A stretch of 64,000 bases of DNA from Coriobacteriaceae bacterium (GTDB taxonomy: Bacteria > Actinomycetota > Coriobacteriia > Coriobacteriales > Coriobacteriaceae). Positions 62,291-64,000 of this stretch are shown piece after piece. A program made the position numbers and the translations under genes. Numbering within the stretch: the stretch's first letter is position 1; the number at the start of each line of letters is the position of its first letter. Below the pieces are notes generated by a model. That model made no database searches, was not told the origin of the DNA, and saw nothing but the letters and a program-made list of their open reading frames with translations. The DNA lies in assembly GCA_025992855.1 (NCBI GenBank), contig DAJPGB010000001.1, positions 620,001-684,000 on the forward strand. Reading direction: 5' to 3'.

Positions 62291-63316
62291 ATGCTCGCGT
62301 TCAACAACGACTATTCCCACGGCGCACATCCGGCGGTGCTGCAGGCGCTCGTCGACACCAACATGGAGCCGCAGCCCGGCTATGGTACCGATGCGCACAC
62401 CGAGCGTGCCAAGCAACTGATCCGCGAGGCCTGTCAGGCCCCCGATGCCGACGTGTTTTTGCTGGTGGGCGGCACGCAGACCAACGCGACGGTGATTGAC
62501 ATGCTGCTCGCGCCGTACGAGGGCGTGGTTGCCGCCGAGACCGGCCACGTTGCCTGCCACGAGGCGGGCGCTATCGAGTTTGGCGGCCACAAGGTGCTCA
62601 CCATCCCCGGCTACGAGGGCAAGATGCACGCTGAGGATCTCGAAAGCTATATCCAGGTGTTCTACGAAAACGAGAGCTGCGAGCACATGGTGTTCCCGGG
62701 CGCCGTGTACGTGAGCCTGTCGACCGAGTACGGCACGCTGTACTCCAAGGCCGAGCTGGCCGAGATTTATGCGGTGTGCCAGAAGCGCGAGATTCCGCTG
62801 TTTGTGGATGGCGCCCGCCTGGCCTATGCGCTGGCGGCCGATGAGTGCGACATTACCCTGCCCGAGTTGGCACAGCTGTGCGACGTGTTCTACATCGGCG
62901 GCACCAAGTGCGGCGCCCTGTGCGGCGAGGCCGTGGTGTTTTGCGGCACGCACGCTCCGGCGCATCCCATTCCGCGCATTAAGCAGCACGGCGCGCTGCT
63001 GGCCAAGGGTCGCCTGACGGGCGTGCAGTTTGAGGCGCTCTTTACCGACGGCCTGTATTTTGAGATTGGCCGCCAGGCGATTGAGACCGCTCGGGCGCTG
63101 CGTCGCGTGCTGCACGAGCGCGGTTACCAGTTCTTCTTGGAGACGCCGACCAACCAGCAGTTTGTGATTCTGCCCAACGAGGACATGGCGCGCATTCGCG
63201 AGCATGCCTCGATTGAGTACTGGGAAAAGTACGACGAGACCCACACGGTGGTGCGCTTTTGCACCAGCTGGGCCACGACGCAGGAGGACATCGACGCGTT
63301 GGCGGCTGTCCTGTAG
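62291..63316 (+). CDS. Low-specificity L-threonine aldolase (beta-eliminating lyase family)
   Basis: This 341-residue PLP enzyme of fold type I has FNNDYSHGAHPAVLQAL at the N-terminus, GGTQTNATVIDMLL (cofactor phosphate region), FVDGARLAYAL (PLP Asp/Arg site) and YIGGTKCGALCGEAVV with the Schiff-base Lys. It splits threonine or allo-threonine to glycine and acetaldehyde. Related lyases share this layout, so substrate choice is not certain. ATG 62291 follows AGAGAGG. A terminator follows. Confidence 0.9.
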   Translation: MLAFNNDYSHGAHPAVLQALVDTNMEPQPGYGTDAHTERAKQLIREACQAPDADVFLLVGGTQTNATVIDMLLAPYEGVVAAETGHVACHEAGAIEFGGHKVLTIPGYEGKMHAEDLESYIQVFYENESCEHMVFPGAVYVSLSTEYGTLYSKAELAEIYAVCQKREIPLFVDGARLAYALAADECDITLPELAQLCDVFYIGGTKCGALCGEAVVFCGTHAPAHPIPRIKQHGALLAKGRLTGVQFEALFTDGLYFEIGRQAIETARALRRVLHERGYQFFLETPTNQQFVILPNEDMARIREHASIEYWEKYDETHTVVRFCTSWATTQEDIDALAAVL

Positions 63317-63331
63317 CTTGATGCAATGACG

Positions 63332-63376
63332 AGGGCCGTCCTACGCCTGGGTTTGGCGCAGGGCGGCCTTTGCTTT
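63332..63376 (+). terminator. Intrinsic terminator after the aldolase gene
   Basis: GGCCGTCCTACGCC and GGCGCAGGGCGGCC pair with two mismatches, followed by TTTGCTTTT. Confidence 0.65.
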
Positions 63377-63393
63377 TGAGGGAGAAGGGTTGT

Positions 63394-63975
63394 ATGACCG
63401 AGATGTCCGAGCCGACGATTCGCCTGGCGACGCCCGATGATGCGCCGGCGTTGCTTGCCATCTATGAGCCATATGTGCGCCAGACGGCGATTACCTGCGA
63501 ATACGAGGTGCCGAGCGTTGAGGAGTTCGCTGGGCGCATCGAGCGTACGCTCAAGCGCTATCCGTATCTGGTGATGGAGCTGAACGGGCGTCCGGTAGGC
63601 TATGCCTATGTGAGCCCGCTTAACAGCCGCGAGGCATACGACTGGTCGGTCGAGACGTCGATCTATCTGGCGCGCGACGTGCGCCACGGCGGGCTGGGCC
63701 GCAAGCTACACGACGCGCTCAAGCAGTGCCTGATCGCGATGGGCATCACCAACATGTGCGCGCTCATCGCCGTGCCGCACGATAAGGACGACGAGTACCT
63801 GACGCACAACAGCCAGGATTTCCATGCCCATATGGGGTATCGCCTGGTGGGCGCCTTCGACTGCTGCGCCCAAAAGTTCGGCCGCTGGTACGACATGTGC
63901 TGGATGGAGCTGGTTCTAGCCGAGCGCATTCCCAACCAACCCAAACCAACCTGGTTCCCCGACCTCCTCGCCTAA
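63394..63975 (+). CDS. GNAT-family N-acetyltransferase (Pat-like)
   Basis: The 193-residue protein has a phosphinothricin-acetyltransferase-like pattern: IRLATPDDAPALLAIYEPYV, TAITCEYEVPS, GYAYVSPL, SVETSIYLARDVRHGGLGRKLHDAL (acetyl-CoA loop R/Q-x-x-G-x-G/A) and GYRLVGAFDCCAQKFGRWYDM. It should acetylate a small amine using acetyl-CoA. The actual substrate is unknown; such genes are often misread as herbicide resistance. ATG 63394 follows GGGAGAAGG. The end lies 25 bp from the window edge. Confidence 0.9.
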   Translation: MTEMSEPTIRLATPDDAPALLAIYEPYVRQTAITCEYEVPSVEEFAGRIERTLKRYPYLVMELNGRPVGYAYVSPLNSREAYDWSVETSIYLARDVRHGGLGRKLHDALKQCLIAMGITNMCALIAVPHDKDDEYLTHNSQDFHAHMGYRLVGAFDCCAQKFGRWYDMCWMELVLAERIPNQPKPTWFPDLLA

Positions 63976-64000
63976 AACCACCACAAAGGTGCCTATCCCT

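Overview
The window looks like a chromosome segment of an anaerobic, high-GC actinobacterium of the class Coriobacteriia, most likely Collinsella or a close relative. This is an inference from gene content: a single-chain pyruvate:ferredoxin oxidoreductase, rubrerythrin, membrane-bound LuxR-type regulators, FHA/Ser-Thr-kinase operons, a dnaX-ybaB-recR cluster, and codon usage dominated by G/C at third positions. No rRNA or CRISPR was seen. One tRNA (Asp) was found.

Layout. 1-3430 (minus): a signalling operon with a multi-TM Ser/Thr kinase, FhaA-like and FhaB-like FHA proteins and the start of a fourth gene. 3870-9466 (plus): a LuxR-type membrane regulator carrying two HTH domains, then a tightly overlapping cassette of a small secreted protein, two ABC-2 permeases, an ATPase and an exported protein. 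10411-15223: dnaX, a DUF4160 gene pair, ybaB and recR. 15469-19157: a second kinase/FHA operon.

19158-26004 is an accessory island lying between two diverged copies of the 3' end of the FHA gene. It is lower in GC and littered with debris: a methyltransferase pseudogene and an IS110-type transposase remnant. It carries what I consider the most interesting system here. This is a radical-SAM/SPASM peptide-maturation locus with two short Cys-rich paralogous precursor peptides (23172-23375 and 22962-23141), a 35-residue membrane peptide (22776-22883), its own promoter and terminator, and a convergent ABC exporter. The precursors contain CX3D motifs like those in ranthipeptides such as freyrasin.

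26345-29884 encodes PFOR. 30255-31616 is a DUF4143-type AAA ATPase preceded by three phased direct repeats. 31858-38847 groups a DUF3830 protein, carbamate kinase, a C39-like peptidase, an APC permease and an amidohydrolase, which suggests uptake and degradation of a nitrogenous compound. Two paralogous LytS/LytTR-type two-component systems follow (38965-41123 and 44878-47010), with a phospholipase C-like protein, an MFS transporter and a glycosyltransferase between them.

47107-63975 is mainly housekeeping: phosphodiesterase, tRNA-Asp, Rrf2 regulator, a non-canonical MutY, rubrerythrin, a nucleotidyltransferase/HTH toxin-antitoxin-like pair, rmuC, an ABC exporter, nth, mfd, a PAP2 phosphatase, threonine aldolase and a GNAT acetyltransferase. 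Several intergenic regions hold very long near-perfect palindromes (arms of 29-38 bp). Two of them are copies whose arms have changed together. Coordinates of short sites were read by eye and may be off by a base or two.
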